A DNA stretch of 64,000 bases from Nitzschia sp. pyKryTriq1 (taxonomy: Eukaryota; Bacillariophyta; Bacillariophyceae; Bacillariales; Bacillariaceae): assembly GCA_956465555.1 (NCBI GenBank), contig OY101121.1, positions 334,722 to 398,721 on the forward strand, read 5' to 3'. The translations under genes and the position numbers were made by a program. Position 1 is the stretch's first letter, and each line of letters opens with the position of its first letter. Under the pieces are notes generated by a model. That model had not been told where the DNA came from and made no database searches. It saw only the letters and a program-made list of their open reading frames with translations. Shown here piece after piece: positions 29,580 through 39,280 of the stretch.

Positions 29580-30497
29580 TTATGGCGAATTCTCTGGGGG
29601 GATCCACTTTGAGAATAATTCCTTGTTTCGAACGTCATATTCACAGGGGTCGTCTCGATTGGCAAATTCTTCGTCCCCGGTTCCCAGTAGAAGCCACTCG
29701 GCAAAGAAAGCCACATTTTCGGGACTATCCAATGCCCCGCTGGGTGGAGGGCGTGCACGGCCATGTTGTTGTTCGTGGTCTACTGCTACTACTACTTTGG
29801 CTTTCATATCCCGAAAATTCTCCACCGCCGGCATGGAGTCTTTTGAGGCTTCTCGAATCACACCTTGCATAGGAGTGTCCACGACCCCAGGCTTAAAACT
29901 TCCGACTCGGACCGTTCCACCATCCAAATGTACAAACTCCTTGTCCATAGTTTTGAAGGCTTGATAAAACGCAGCTTTGGATATCCCGTAGACCGACCAG
30001 CCGACTGGAGGTGGACCGTGGGCGGCACCAGAGCTCACGTGCAATATACGACCTGCCGTAGTAGAATCGGATAAATAGGGATGCAGGGCTGTCGATAGGA
30101 GAATCGGACCTTGCACATTGACCAGAAATGCCTTGGTAAGTTCGTCTTGTGTCACATCGAGAATCGATTTGATGGGATCGATAGTGCCTGCACTATGCAC
30201 CAAAAATCGTAGACGTTTCTTCGATTCGGAAGAAGAGGAGGAAGAATATTGTTCCACTTGTTGGAGAATGGTGTTTCGTCCCTCTTCGCTGCCAATATCG
30301 GCTGCCACGGCCACGAATTTTGGATTGTCCTCGGCGACGTCTTGTTGCTGAATGGATCGAGACACCAATAACACCTTCTCAATAAAAGGAAACGTGGCAA
30401 TTTTATCGGCAATGGCTTTTCCAATGCCACTCCGTCCACCCGTCACCACAGCAAGAGCGGGACGAGAATCCTTGATTGTATACCGCGAAAAGGACAT
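29580..30497 (-). CDS. Short-chain dehydrogenase/reductase (sepiapterin/benzil reductase-like)
   Basis: 305 residues from ATG 30497. Rossmann cofactor motif VVTGGRSGIGKAIADKIA, NAG-equivalent VHSAGTIDP, catalytic Ser in HVSSGAAHG and catalytic pair YGISKAAFYQAF (Y-x3-K). The segment FKPGVVDTPMQGVIREA is close to sepiapterin reductase and bacterial benzil reductase, which place MQ..IR after the PG motif. All catalytic residues are present, so an active NADP(H) carbonyl reductase is likely. No targeting signal is evident. It shares a 520-bp divergent promoter region with the Mpv17 gene. Confidence 0.88.
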   Translation of the reverse strand: MSFSRYTIKDSRPALAVVTGGRSGIGKAIADKIATFPFIEKVLLVSRSIQQQDVAEDNPKFVAVAADIGSEEGRNTILQQVEQYSSSSSSESKKRLRFLVHSAGTIDPIKSILDVTQDELTKAFLVNVQGPILLSTALHPYLSDSTTAGRILHVSSGAAHGPPPVGWSVYGISKAAFYQAFKTMDKEFVHLDGGTVRVGSFKPGVVDTPMQGVIREASKDSMPAVENFRDMKAKVVVAVDHEQQHGRARPPPSGALDSPENVAFFAEWLLLGTGDEEFANRDDPCEYDVRNKELFSKWIPPENSP

Positions 30498-31021
30498 GTT
30501 CACATGCAGCTATAACTCTCACGAGCGCGGTGGTCAAAGATTGTTCTTGTTGATTTCTGACCCCAGATCGTCCGGATCTTCCAGAACTTCAGAGAGTAGT
30601 CAAACGTTTGCGGGCCAAAGGAGTATGAACCTCTCTCACTTTTTCAATGGAAGAGGCAATGAAAGACGAACTGAAGTACGGTAGAGGTACTACCAGGGGT
30701 CCTTTGTGATCTCTTCATCATTGCTTTTTTCTTCTTGGGTGCGTTGCGGGTGCGAAGAAGAAAATCAAAAAAAAAATCTTTTGGTCCTCCGCTCGCGCCA
30801 CATCGCGCACGTTTGTCCATCGCCCGTCGCTCGACGCGATGACGTTATTTTGCGTGGCGAAGCGAGAGCGAATGCGATCGACGGTGTTTCGAAAAAAAGA
30901 ACAAAAGCTTGATCTTGAATGCGGATCTTTTTGTCCTCTTCCTTTGCTCGAGTGTCACCATGACTACCTCTTTTGCATTATTGCTTGTCATCAATATCAT
31001 CATTGAAGACACTCATATGCG
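30498..31021. other. Divergent promoter region, SDR / Mpv17
   Basis: GC-rich patches with repeated CGCG and TCGCGC words (30780-30880) and one TGACGT core near 30840. No gene seen. Confidence 0.45.
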
Positions 31022-31025
31022 ATGA
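31017..31025 (+). promoter_or_regulatory. Minimal uORF overlapping the Mpv17 start codon
   Basis: ATG CGA TGA at 31017-31025 is a two-codon upstream frame whose stop overlaps the main ATG (31022). A ribosome that starts there must re-initiate or back up to reach the main frame, so it may damp translation. This is inference from sequence only. Confidence 0.45.
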
Positions 31026-31831
31026 AGGTACTCTCCTCCTTACACAACAGAAAGGTTGCTGCTTGCCTCTTTTTCCTTGCGGTAGGACCCGGTCCTCAGG
31101 GCGGGGGGACGACGACGACGGCTCTGGCATTTCAGCCATCACCTACGCTTTTGAATTCGGTGGTCGGAGCTGCCGACCACTTTTGGCGGAACTCTCCTTA
31201 TTTGGCAGCCGCATTGACGTGTGGTGTCAAGGCATCGGCTGCAGATTTGGTGGCACAAAGACGTCAAGAAGCCGTCAATACCAGCGACGACGATGGTGCG
31301 GCTGCCGCCGTGGCAGAAGTGGCCATTTCCTCCGCCCCTCCTAGGATGGACCTGAAACGAAACTTTGCCTACATTGTATATGGTTCCGTCTACCAAGGAA
31401 TGGCCCAAGAATATATCTACAATCACTTGTATCCTGTCTTTTTTGGATCTGGAACGGACGTCCTGACGGTTCTTAGTAAGGTCCTTTTCGACTTGTTGGT
31501 ACAGACCACTCTCGTTACACTTCCAATTGCGTACATGAGCAAAGCAATCATCTATCGCTACAGCTTTCGAGAAGCTATACGACGGTACTTGGATGACATT
31601 CGAAACCATGGATTGTTGACAAAATACTTTTTACTGTGGGGCCCGGTGCAATGTTTGACGTTTAGTATTGTCCCCGAACACTTTCGAGTGACCTTTATTG
31701 CTTGCATCTCCTTCTTTTGGCTGATCATCTTGTCGACTATTGCCTCCAAGACTCCGGTAGTAGGAAAAGTCGTGAGTGCGGACAAGGAATGTTTGCTTGA
31801 GGATGGTCAAACATGCCGAATTGAGGGTTGA
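31022..31831 (+). CDS. Mpv17/PMP22 family membrane protein
   Basis: 269 residues. The N-terminus is a signal-like segment (VAACLFFLAVGPG) followed by TALAFQPSPTLL, an AF-x-P site compatible with plastid targeting. The Mpv17/PMP22 domain covers about residues 50-255: FWRNSPYLAAALTCGVKASAAD, the helix YIVYGSVYQGMAQEYIYNHLY, FDLLVQTTLVTLPIAYMSKAI, and the family signature region KYFLLWGPVQCLTFSIVPEHFRV with the closing helix FFWLIILSTIASK. Usual W-P-x2-Q-x2-NF is changed to WGPVQCLTF. Family members form small channels in peroxisomal, mitochondrial or plastid membranes. Confidence 0.9.
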   Translation: MKVLSSLHNRKVAACLFFLAVGPGPQGGGTTTTALAFQPSPTLLNSVVGAADHFWRNSPYLAAALTCGVKASAADLVAQRRQEAVNTSDDDGAAAAVAEVAISSAPPRMDLKRNFAYIVYGSVYQGMAQEYIYNHLYPVFFGSGTDVLTVLSKVLFDLLVQTTLVTLPIAYMSKAIIYRYSFREAIRRYLDDIRNHGLLTKYFLLWGPVQCLTFSIVPEHFRVTFIACISFFWLIILSTIASKTPVVGKVVSADKECLLEDGQTCRIEG

Positions 31832-32124
31832 TGATGTTCCTTGGGTCTTCTTCTTCGCATCATATGTATGTGGGAAGTTGTTATGTTGTTTCACTTTATC
31901 CTGTTGTTGATCCCGATCCAATACTGCAATTTATACAACAAAGTGCATCATTCCTAGTATAGTGAATGGATCTTGACGGGTGTTGTCTTTTTTTCAATGC
32001 TGATGTAGTTTCATGGAGCCTCTTTGAGTGTACAGTACGGGTGTATAGTCGCTATGTAGTCACGTTCATGCCATTTTTTTACTACGATAGCGTTATCATG
32101 TTTCCATGTTTCTAGTTACCACTC

Positions 32125-33228
32125 CTAGTAGACAGACAGTGGCGGCTGTTGGAGCATCCAATCATACACTTCCGGTAGCTTGCTAGCTGTGATTCCCATA
32201 CTGTGACCTCTGACTCGGGGTGGAAGTTGTTCGGGATCTTGGTCGTAGCGATTGTACCGAATTAGAACAGCAGTATCATCATCATCATCATCATCTTTTT
32301 GACGAGTCGTCGTCGCATCAGCAGCGCTCTTCCTTAGTTGTTGGACTAGCCGATCGCTATTCGAGACATTAAATATGACATCATCGGCGGAATGAAAGAC
32401 CCACATGGGTAAATCGGCGAGTCGTTCCACGGCTTTGGAAGGCAAGGCACCTCCTGTGTATCCATAACTGCAAATGACCGCTCCCGCAAATCTACGTGTC
32501 GTCATCAATTCGACTGCCACAGTCGCTCCATCCGAAAACCCAAACAAAAAGATCCGATTCGGATCAAAGTGAGGAATACCACAGGATGATGAGGATGATG
32601 AATTATCATTGTTCTTCTTGATCGCCCATTCGATAAAATTCAATAGTTGCGATCGAGAATCTTGATAGAAACTAGGTCGACCCTGCGAATAGGGAGCCAA
32701 AATGGCAAAATTCTCTAGCAGCACTGGAGGAGCCTGCCCGGAGGCAATGAGGCTGGGAATCAGTCCGGCATGTTCTCCGTTGGGATCTGCGAGATCCTTT
32801 CGAATGTCCAAGTCGTTACGTCCGGCACCGTGCAGTACCACAATTAGGGGTGGTGTTTGATTTTTCATTGTTGTTGTTGTTGTTGTTTGTGGCCGTGGTG
32901 GAGAATATGCCAGAGCGGAATATGTTTGAGGATCGTGTACCACATGCAGCATCATCGGCGAAGGAGGAGGGCGGGACATCGTTGTTGAAGAATCACCATC
33001 ATCGTTGTTGGCCCCCCATGATCGAGGAGGAGGGATTAGAATATTTGTTGAAACCAACGGGGCCACGACACCCATCATCATTGCCCGTGCCACTGCTTCC
33101 CGCCGATCTGGACGACTGTTTGCTGGAGTTATACCATGCACAACAACGACCAAAAAAATTGATGATGCTGCCCAGCAGCATGCGATCAAAAGAGAGATGC
33201 TGACGGATCTGATGGTGAACCGTCGCAT
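32125..33228 (-). CDS. Secreted alpha/beta hydrolase (esterase-like)
   Basis: I chose the ATG at 33228 because it opens a signal peptide (SISLLIACCWAASSIFLVVVVHGIT); the longer frame to 33513 adds a basic stretch of no clear character. The product is 367 residues. The fold has LIVVLHGAGRN (oxyanion strand), the nucleophile elbow FGFSDGATVA (G-x-S-x-G), the acid in FHSADDVIF and the histidine in VRGHSMGIT. This layout fits the carboxylesterase/phospholipase and PHB-depolymerase-like groups. All triad residues are visible, so it should be active. Substrate unknown; it is likely secreted or plastidial. Confidence 0.85.
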   Translation of the reverse strand: MRRFTIRSVSISLLIACCWAASSIFLVVVVHGITPANSRPDRREAVARAMMMGVVAPLVSTNILIPPPRSWGANNDDGDSSTTMSRPPPSPMMLHVVHDPQTYSALAYSPPRPQTTTTTTMKNQTPPLIVVLHGAGRNDLDIRKDLADPNGEHAGLIPSLIASGQAPPVLLENFAILAPYSQGRPSFYQDSRSQLLNFIEWAIKKNNDNSSSSSSCGIPHFDPNRIFLFGFSDGATVAVELMTTRRFAGAVICSYGYTGGALPSKAVERLADLPMWVFHSADDVIFNVSNSDRLVQQLRKSAADATTTRQKDDDDDDDTAVLIRYNRYDQDPEQLPPRVRGHSMGITASKLPEVYDWMLQQPPLSVY

Positions 33229-34431
33229 AGTATTGACTTTGCAAATATTGTTGTAGAAGATGACAGAGTGTGGCAGGATTCTTCTTCCTTGACGTGTGAG
33301 GGCACCGACCAGCATCATCAGTTCTGTGGTCAGGGAGGACAATATTGTACTTGTACCGCGGATGGTCCCTGATTCACGTTCTTCTGTTGGATTTTTTAGT
33401 TTGATTTGTTTTTTGTATCGAAAAAAGAGATGCGATCTTTGACCCTTTGACCCCCTCGACTGAGATTTTTCCATCGTCTGTCGTCGCTCGTCGTGCGTCG
33501 AACGCGGTACCATTATTTAGTATGAATACGTGCGAGGTAAATAAGCCCGACACACCGTCTACATCATCATCAACATCCAGATACGAGAGCGAGAACGTTC
33601 TCGTCGTCCACTCTTATGACTTTTTAGCTGTTATTACTTAGATAGCTCGAGCCCGTCGGCCGTTTCCTCCAGTCCGGTCTGTTGGAGATAAGGCTTATCA
33701 TGGGACCGCACCACGTGCGGACCATCAGGATGACACGTCGACAATCCAAATCACAACGAACGTCATCCCCGCCACCGTTCGTTCTTCTCTAGTGGTTGAA
33801 TATGGAGCCAAGATTTTGTCAGTGAATTTTGACTATGGCCCTTTCAGAACACGACGCATCTCCACATAGGACCAAAAGTACCGTCTACGGTGGTACAAGT
33901 ACATCATCATTCATGATCATCATCCAGACGTTAGAGCGAGAACGTTCTCGTCATCCACTCTTATGACTTTTTCGCTGTTATTAGTTAGATAGCGCGAACC
34001 CGTCGGCCGTTCCTCCATTCCCGTCAGTTCCGTTTTGATGATTTGTCGAACTTCGTATCCGATAGTGAATTTTGACTATGGCCGTTTCAGTCCACGACGC
34101 ATCTTCACATAGGACCAAATCAGTATGGTAGAAATAAGTGCTCCAAATCCATCCATGCTCATTGGCGGGTACTGTACTATCGGTATTGTTCGGGAACTAC
34201 CGTACACACATACAACATCAACACAAAGCGGACTGCTGGATGGCTGCAGCGACTGATTGATTCTGATCCATTCGCGTGACCTTTTAACACTTCTAACTTT
34301 TGCGGCCTGCCGTCGTCTACGAGTAAACCATTATAGTTTTCACTCCCATTCAACCGAGAAAACTTCACGGTGCTCTCCATCTATTAGTACGAATACACAC
34401 TGAATGGCAATAGCATCGAAAAACAAATATC
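33229..34431. other. Divergent intergenic region holding a diverged local duplication
   Basis: Separates the hydrolase from the ARM-like gene. Its notable content is the two-part duplication listed separately. TTTGACCCTTTGACC at about 33437-33451 is a short tandem of W-box-like words. Confidence 0.5.
33557..34124 (+). repeat. Diverged two-copy duplication (A-B-A'-B') with 14-bp palindromes
   Basis: Segment A (33582-33680) recurs at 33931-34027, and segment B (33821-33884) recurs at 34064-34124. The spacing between A and B is about 100 bp shorter in the second copy. Each A contains the perfect palindrome CGAGAACGTTCTCG (33590-33603 and 33937-33950), whose core aGAAcgTTCt matches the inverted GAA-nn-TTC arrangement of heat-shock elements. 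The palindrome is unchanged although neighbouring bases differ. Confidence 0.85.
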
Positions 34432-35679
34432 ATGGATCTGAACAACAACTCTCTCATCGTCGACAATGATACGAGTACGAGTACGAGTACGAGTAATAAC
34501 AAGATGAACCATAATAATAGTGCACTCCTTTTCCGCCGCCTTTTGGGTGGTTTGGAACACATTCGACACGCGGTGCGACGCCATGATGCAGAAGTCGCCA
34601 TGTCCGCCTTCACAACGGAACTATTGCAGCGTCGTCGTCCTCCTCCTGTACCACATGAAGGACAACAACAACCATCATGGCAATCACGGCAGTTTAATAA
34701 CACCCCTCGAGCCCTGGTCTTGAACAACAGCAATATCTACAACAACAACAACAATCACGGCACTGCCGACGACTACGACGATGAGGCATTGCTTTCCCAC
34801 CTGGAGTACCACGGGGCGGCAATTGCTACCATTCTGAATGCTATGGCGCGCTTTCGCAGCTTTCTACATGTGGTGGGTGGTGGTGGTGGTGGTAGGAGCG
34901 GTGCTGGTGGATCATCATCCTCGCCAGCAGCACCGCCCGAGTGCTGGTTGTTCTTTTACAATGCCACTGCTGCCTTGATACACTTGGGCTATTCCAGTAC
35001 GACTCGAAGTCACTCCATCTATCTACACGGTGGTATGAACGAGATTGTTCGTATGATGCAAACCTACCGATCCGTGGACTACATTCAAATCATTGGGATC
35101 GACGCCCTTATGATACTGGGCAAGGCTAGTAGTACTATCCCCCTCCTGGATGATGGGGATCATGCTGGTGCCTCTGCTGCTGGTGGTGGTCCACCAAATC
35201 ATAATCATCATGGGACGAATCAACATATCACGCCTGGAGGAGCCGTCATCCCAGCCTCACCATCAGCATCCTCATCTCGAAAAGAACGTTATTTGGATTT
35301 GGAAAGCAGCATTCTTTTGCAAATCCTTGAAGCCATGGAATATCACCAAGAAGAATTACTACTGTCGTCCGATGATGCCCGTGTGTACATTGTAGCATGT
35401 TCGACTCTGGGAGCATTGTTGGGACCAGAAAATACTGTCATGATGGACGGAGGGGAGATGGAGAATTACATTTATCATCGCGTCCTACATTCCATAACGT
35501 ATGGTCTGATCCTGCATGTCGATGATCCCGTAGCGCAACGAGTCGGGAATGCGTTGCTGGGAAGTTTGGTAGGCACAGACGTTGCCCAAGAGATGATTGC
35601 TGAAGTTGAACAAAACCACTGTTCTTCTTGTGGTGACGATGTTGGCGGTGGCATTGTTTGCGCAGCCGCAGCAGCGTAA
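34432..35679 (+). CDS. Hypothetical helical-repeat (ARM-like) protein
   Basis: 415 residues from ATG 34432. Low-complexity Thr/Ser, Asn, Gly and His segments separate helical blocks: FRRLLGGLEHIRHAVRRHDAEVAM, LLSHLEYHGAAIATILNAMARF, IYLHGGMNEIVRMMQTYRSV followed by IIGIDALMILGKAS, and ARVYIVACSTLGALLGPEN. The GG-x2-x-IV-x2-M pattern followed by a second helix ending in LG.A resembles armadillo-type repeats found in many diatom proteins. No function can be assigned. The C-terminus ends in a Cys/Gly/Ala-rich tail. Confidence 0.7.
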   Translation: MDLNNNSLIVDNDTSTSTSTSNNKMNHNNSALLFRRLLGGLEHIRHAVRRHDAEVAMSAFTTELLQRRRPPPVPHEGQQQPSWQSRQFNNTPRALVLNNSNIYNNNNNHGTADDYDDEALLSHLEYHGAAIATILNAMARFRSFLHVVGGGGGGRSGAGGSSSSPAAPPECWLFFYNATAALIHLGYSSTTRSHSIYLHGGMNEIVRMMQTYRSVDYIQIIGIDALMILGKASSTIPLLDDGDHAGASAAGGGPPNHNHHGTNQHITPGGAVIPASPSASSSRKERYLDLESSILLQILEAMEYHQEELLLSSDDARVYIVACSTLGALLGPENTVMMDGGEMENYIYHRVLHSITYGLILHVDDPVAQRVGNALLGSLVGTDVAQEMIAEVEQNHCSSCGDDVGGGIVCAAAAA

Positions 35680-36476
35680 ACAACAATGGGGAATATATAG
35701 CACGTACGGCTACAGCAGTGCAACAAGGTTTCTTTCTTGTTCCTTAGCACCAAATCACTCTGCTTTTAAACTGCTGCTGTACGACGATACTGTACATGGA
35801 CTGTAGTACTCTACTTCAAAATCAGGAGCATGATCACGACTTAGCACAGAGGAATTATAATCTTACTAGGCGAAGATGATTCTATAACTATGGCATGACA
35901 TGACATTGCTTAGACGACGATTAATGGTACTACTAGCTAGTAGTACAACTAGTACTTGTTAAAGCAACAAACGGCGCGCCATGACAAAAGACATATCGAG
36001 GAGCCTCTATTACTCTACTCTCTAGACCAAGTCTCTACTCTATACTAGAGAGAGTCGACCTTCTACGACGCAAGCTAGCTAAATAGCAGAGAGTTGACGA
36101 GGAGAACAAAGTAGTACTAATACTCGTACGCAGGGCAACAACGCTGCCTGCCGGCACAATAAGAAACGAATGAAGAATCGAATTTACCCTGAATCTACCG
36201 TACAGACAGACAGACAGACAGACAGACAATATCCGGGTATGTGCACACACGTCATCAACCAGTCTCAAAAATCGCACCACGCACCTGCGAAATTCTCGAG
36301 AAGAGACACGCGAATACCGGTAGAGCCAGCTGCCTACTGCTTCATCGAAATAAAGCGACGGTCGTCGGCCTTTTGTTATTAGCGATCGTAGCCATGTCGA
36401 CGACGACTCATATTCGATTCCTTTGTTGTCACTCTTGCTATTGTCAAACATTGTAGGATAACAAACCGAGTATATT
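35680..36476. other. Intergenic with inverted repeat and microsatellite
   Basis: A CTCTACTCTC...GAGAGAGT inverted repeat lies at about 36010-36057, and a GACA microsatellite at 36203-36228. The ascending minus-strand open frame 36035-36514 is repeat-derived. No gene seen. Confidence 0.5.
36203..36228 (+). repeat. (ACAG)n microsatellite
   Basis: About six ACAG units in the 5' flank of the plastid protein gene. Confidence 0.9.
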
Positions 36477-37742
36477 ATGATGTTGTCCAAATCCGCCACT
36501 GCCAGTGGAATCATCCTCTCCGTGTTGCTGTGTCTTCAACAAGGAACAACTACATCAGCGTTTGTGGCTCCTTCATCCAACACACACCAATTTTCTTCTT
36601 CTTCTTCAACTGCCACGCATCTAAGACCCGATGGGTTCATGGAAGGGGATAGATTCTCACAGTTCAACCGTCCTGGATACCGCGATGACTATAATGTGGA
36701 GGATATGGACATGGGACGAGGAGGAGGAGGGGATATCAATCCGGAAGAGGGAGGCATGTTGGCTCGCGTGGGTTTGAATTCGGACGGCGCGCCCAACGGA
36801 AGTGGACGACCCATGATCCGAATGGACGCCTCGGCGCCACGGTATCAGAATTCGCCGCGGACCACCGTTCAGGGTTCGGGGTCTAGGGCTACGTGGGTGT
36901 CTCCTGATCCCTACGGAACAGATGAAATGAATGTGCACTTGGGAACGGCTGGACGTCCGTTGCACGCGAACGTCGAGCACTGGAGCGGGCCCAACAACGT
37001 TCCTTCTCGAATGCAACTGTACAGCGAAGACGGTGGTGCTAGACCTTGGATGACCAAGTTCCGAACTCCCACAAATGTTCATTCTGGTGTAACTCAGGTC
37101 CGCAACACGGGGCCCATGGAGTTTCCCATTGAAGCCTCGGTGACGGCCTCCAACAGCATGGCAGGTGAGGATGGTGGCCCCATGCTAGGGGAACAGATGA
37201 GCAAGCCTTATACCATCGACGGCGGCGCGCTCAAAACGTTTGGATTCGATCATGAAGTGCAGCAGGTTTATATTGAGATTTCTTCCGACGGTCTTCCTGT
37301 GGTACGTTCATTCTTTGGGTTGGGTTGGGTTGGGTTGGATTGGATTGAATTGAATTGAATTAATTGCATTCATGCACAGCGTTGGTTGGTTTCTGACAAT
37401 CATCTCTCTTTTCTTTCTCTTCAAAGAACGCTCGGGTGGAGCTCTGGCAGGGACCTAGTAACACCAAGGCGATTGCCAATATTTATACCGATCACGGACT
37501 AAGGCGTCCTTGGTCGGCTTTGATTCCGTGCCCAGGCTATGGAGCCTCCATTTGTGTCTTGAACGTTGGACGTAAGTAGTATACAGTGGTAGTATTTTCA
37601 AAAAGGAAGCAAGCAACAAGCAACCAATCAACAACTTACAACTCATATATCTCTAACGACGACCTTCGTTTCATTCCTACCCACAGCCATGACTTATCCC
37701 ATCACTGTCCGATTGGATCCTCCTCCCAAGACGGCATTTTAG
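36477..37742 (+). CDS. Plastid-targeted protein with two internal repeats, three exons
   Basis: Exons 36477-37301, 37427-37571 and 37687-37742 (introns 125 and 115 bp, GT-AG, phases 0 and 1), 341 residues. A signal peptide (SGIILSVLLCLQQGTTTS) is followed by AFVAPSSN, a canonical diatom ASAFAP plastid motif. A Gly/Asp-rich region follows, then two similar ~55-residue units. Unit 1 runs from HANVEHWSGPNNVPSRMQLY to VRNTGPMEFPIEASV. Unit 2 runs from NARVELWQGPSNTKAIANIY to LNVGPMTYPITVRLD. Shared features are V-E-x-W-x-GP-x-N, RPW, and N-x-GPM-x-[FY]PI. I recognise no named family; it looks like an algal plastid stroma or lumen protein. The introns sit around unit 2. Confidence 0.85.
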
Positions 37743-38078
37743 ACTCCATGTTTTAGAAGACAAGTTTTGCCGAGATATAGACATCATCAAATATACTAAT
37801 AAACACAGCCTATTTATTTACTAAAACATTGAATTATTTTCTCACTCTTTGGCGAGATGCCTTTCTGAAACAACTCTCATGATGTCTCATGTGCAAGAAG
37901 CACCATTTCATAGTTACATGATGTTGTCGTTAGACGATCAAAGAAGAAATTTCGATTATTGAGGGAAAATATGGCTTGACAGACTAAAAACTCACAACTC
38001 ACATTGCTCGATAAGTGACATTTCAAAAGACTGCAATCAAATATTAATAACAAAAATAAAAATCATCATAATGCAAAG
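37743..38078. other. Intergenic between convergent genes
   Basis: AT-rich, no gene or repeat seen. Likely 3' UTRs of both neighbours. Confidence 0.5.
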
Positions 38079-38969
38079 CTAGTCCTCTTTGGCAAGGGCC
38101 GTCAAAGCCTTGCGGGCCCACTTTTTGACTCCTTCATGTCCCTGATGATTTTTGAGCGCTTTGCTCACCACAATCAAAGCATCATGCTCGATCAATAATT
38201 GAGAGCGATTATGCAACAAATCAGCACACCAGTACACTACTCCACAACCAGATAGTTGAATCCTGATGCAATCTGGAGAGTTTGCCATTGCGGCAACCAC
38301 TGCTGGGATCCCTCCTGGTGCTTTCATGAAACGGTCTGCGTTTTCTCTACACGCCTTCAGCAAGCTTTCCATCGCCAGAGTGGCAACATATTGCAAATCT
38401 GCATGTTGGGGGAATGACTTCATCGCCTTGACCACAGCCTCTACAGTTCCGATGGCTCCAGCATCTTTTCTGTGGGACAACGGAAGTTTGTCGAGAACAT
38501 AACCAATAGCTCGACAGCCACTCACTTGGACAGCCACGACATCAGGGAATCGCTGCAAAGCTAGCAAAATAACAGCATGTCCACCATACTCAAAGATTTG
38601 TTTGCAATTATTCCTTGCCTCATCTGTCCTGCCATCCAGTCCAAGGCTAAGGGAGGACAACTGCATAAGAGCTCCCATGACCTCATCTGCATCATCCTTC
38701 GGTAGGTCATTCATGATCAGGCCGGGGATGAGCTCAAGTTGAGGGCTTATTATTAATGCTCTTGTTTCTTCTTCCAGCAGTGCTGGAGTACCAGCTTTTT
38801 CCGGGGTGATTTCCGGGGCTTCATCGATTATATTGCCTGAACTCGGAGCTTCCTCGGGAGCAAGAACTTCGGCCTTGTTTTCCTGCTGCTCTTGTGTCGT
38901 CTTTGCCTTCTTCTTCGCCTCACCAGTCGTGACAGCTGTACTGCCAGCTCTTTTCTTTCCCGTCGCCAT
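38079..38969 (-). CDS. ARM-repeat-like protein
   Basis: 296 residues from ATG 38969 (MATGKKRAGS...). A basic, Lys/Thr/Glu-rich N-terminus of ~40 residues precedes helical repeats: GGHAVILLALQRFPDVVAVQVSGCRA, TVEAVVKAMKSFPQHADLQY, GGIPAVVAAMANSPDCIRIQLSGC and ALIVVSKALKNHQGHEGVKK. The pattern of a helix, six or seven polar residues, then L/Q.xGC is the common diatom/oomycete ARM-like repeat. It is a probable scaffold; no catalytic site is seen. The start codon lies inside a 165-bp tandem duplication that also copies this ATG upstream. Confidence 0.8.
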   Translation of the reverse strand: MATGKKRAGSTAVTTGEAKKKAKTTQEQQENKAEVLAPEEAPSSGNIIDEAPEITPEKAGTPALLEEETRALIISPQLELIPGLIMNDLPKDDADEVMGALMQLSSLSLGLDGRTDEARNNCKQIFEYGGHAVILLALQRFPDVVAVQVSGCRAIGYVLDKLPLSHRKDAGAIGTVEAVVKAMKSFPQHADLQYVATLAMESLLKACRENADRFMKAPGGIPAVVAAMANSPDCIRIQLSGCGVVYWCADLLHNRSQLLIEHDALIVVSKALKNHQGHEGVKKWARKALTALAKED

Positions 38970-39280
38970 GGTACTTCTACAGTTGTCAGTCGTCAATAGA
39001 TACCGGCTGTACAAATCAATCGCTTGCGTTGTTTATGATATGAGTTGTGATTTTTCTGTGTGTTTACAATTCTGTGTTTGCGATTTGAGATTTTCTTGCA
39101 GCAGAATACCCGTAATTTTCTTTCCCGTTGCCATCGTACTTCTACAGTTGTCAGTCGTCAATAGATACCGGCTGTACAAATCAATCGCTTGCGTTGTTTA
39201 TGATATGAGTTGTGATTTTTCTGTGTGTTTACAATTCTGTGTTTGCGATTTGAGATTTTCTTGCAGCAGAATACCCGTAA
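38951..39280 (-). repeat. 165-bp tandem duplication covering the ARM gene's start and promoter
   Basis: Two near-identical direct copies, about 38951-39115 and 39116-39280. Only a few bases differ near the start codon (CCGTCGCCATGG against CCGTTGCCATCG on the plus strand). The inner copy contains the gene's first codons and 5' leader. The outer copy is now upstream of the gene. Confidence 0.92.
39033..39134 (-). promoter_or_regulatory. 33-codon uORF made by the duplication
   Basis: The upstream copy of the gene's first codons still has its ATG (39134) and reads MATGKKITGILL before ending at TAA (39033-39035), 64 bp ahead of the main ATG. If transcription begins above 39134, this decoy start would be met first. 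Confidence 0.6.

Noticed and set aside
36035-36514. 159-codon minus-strand frame
   Set aside because: Built from CTCTACT and GACA repeats and overlaps the start of a well-supported plus-strand gene.
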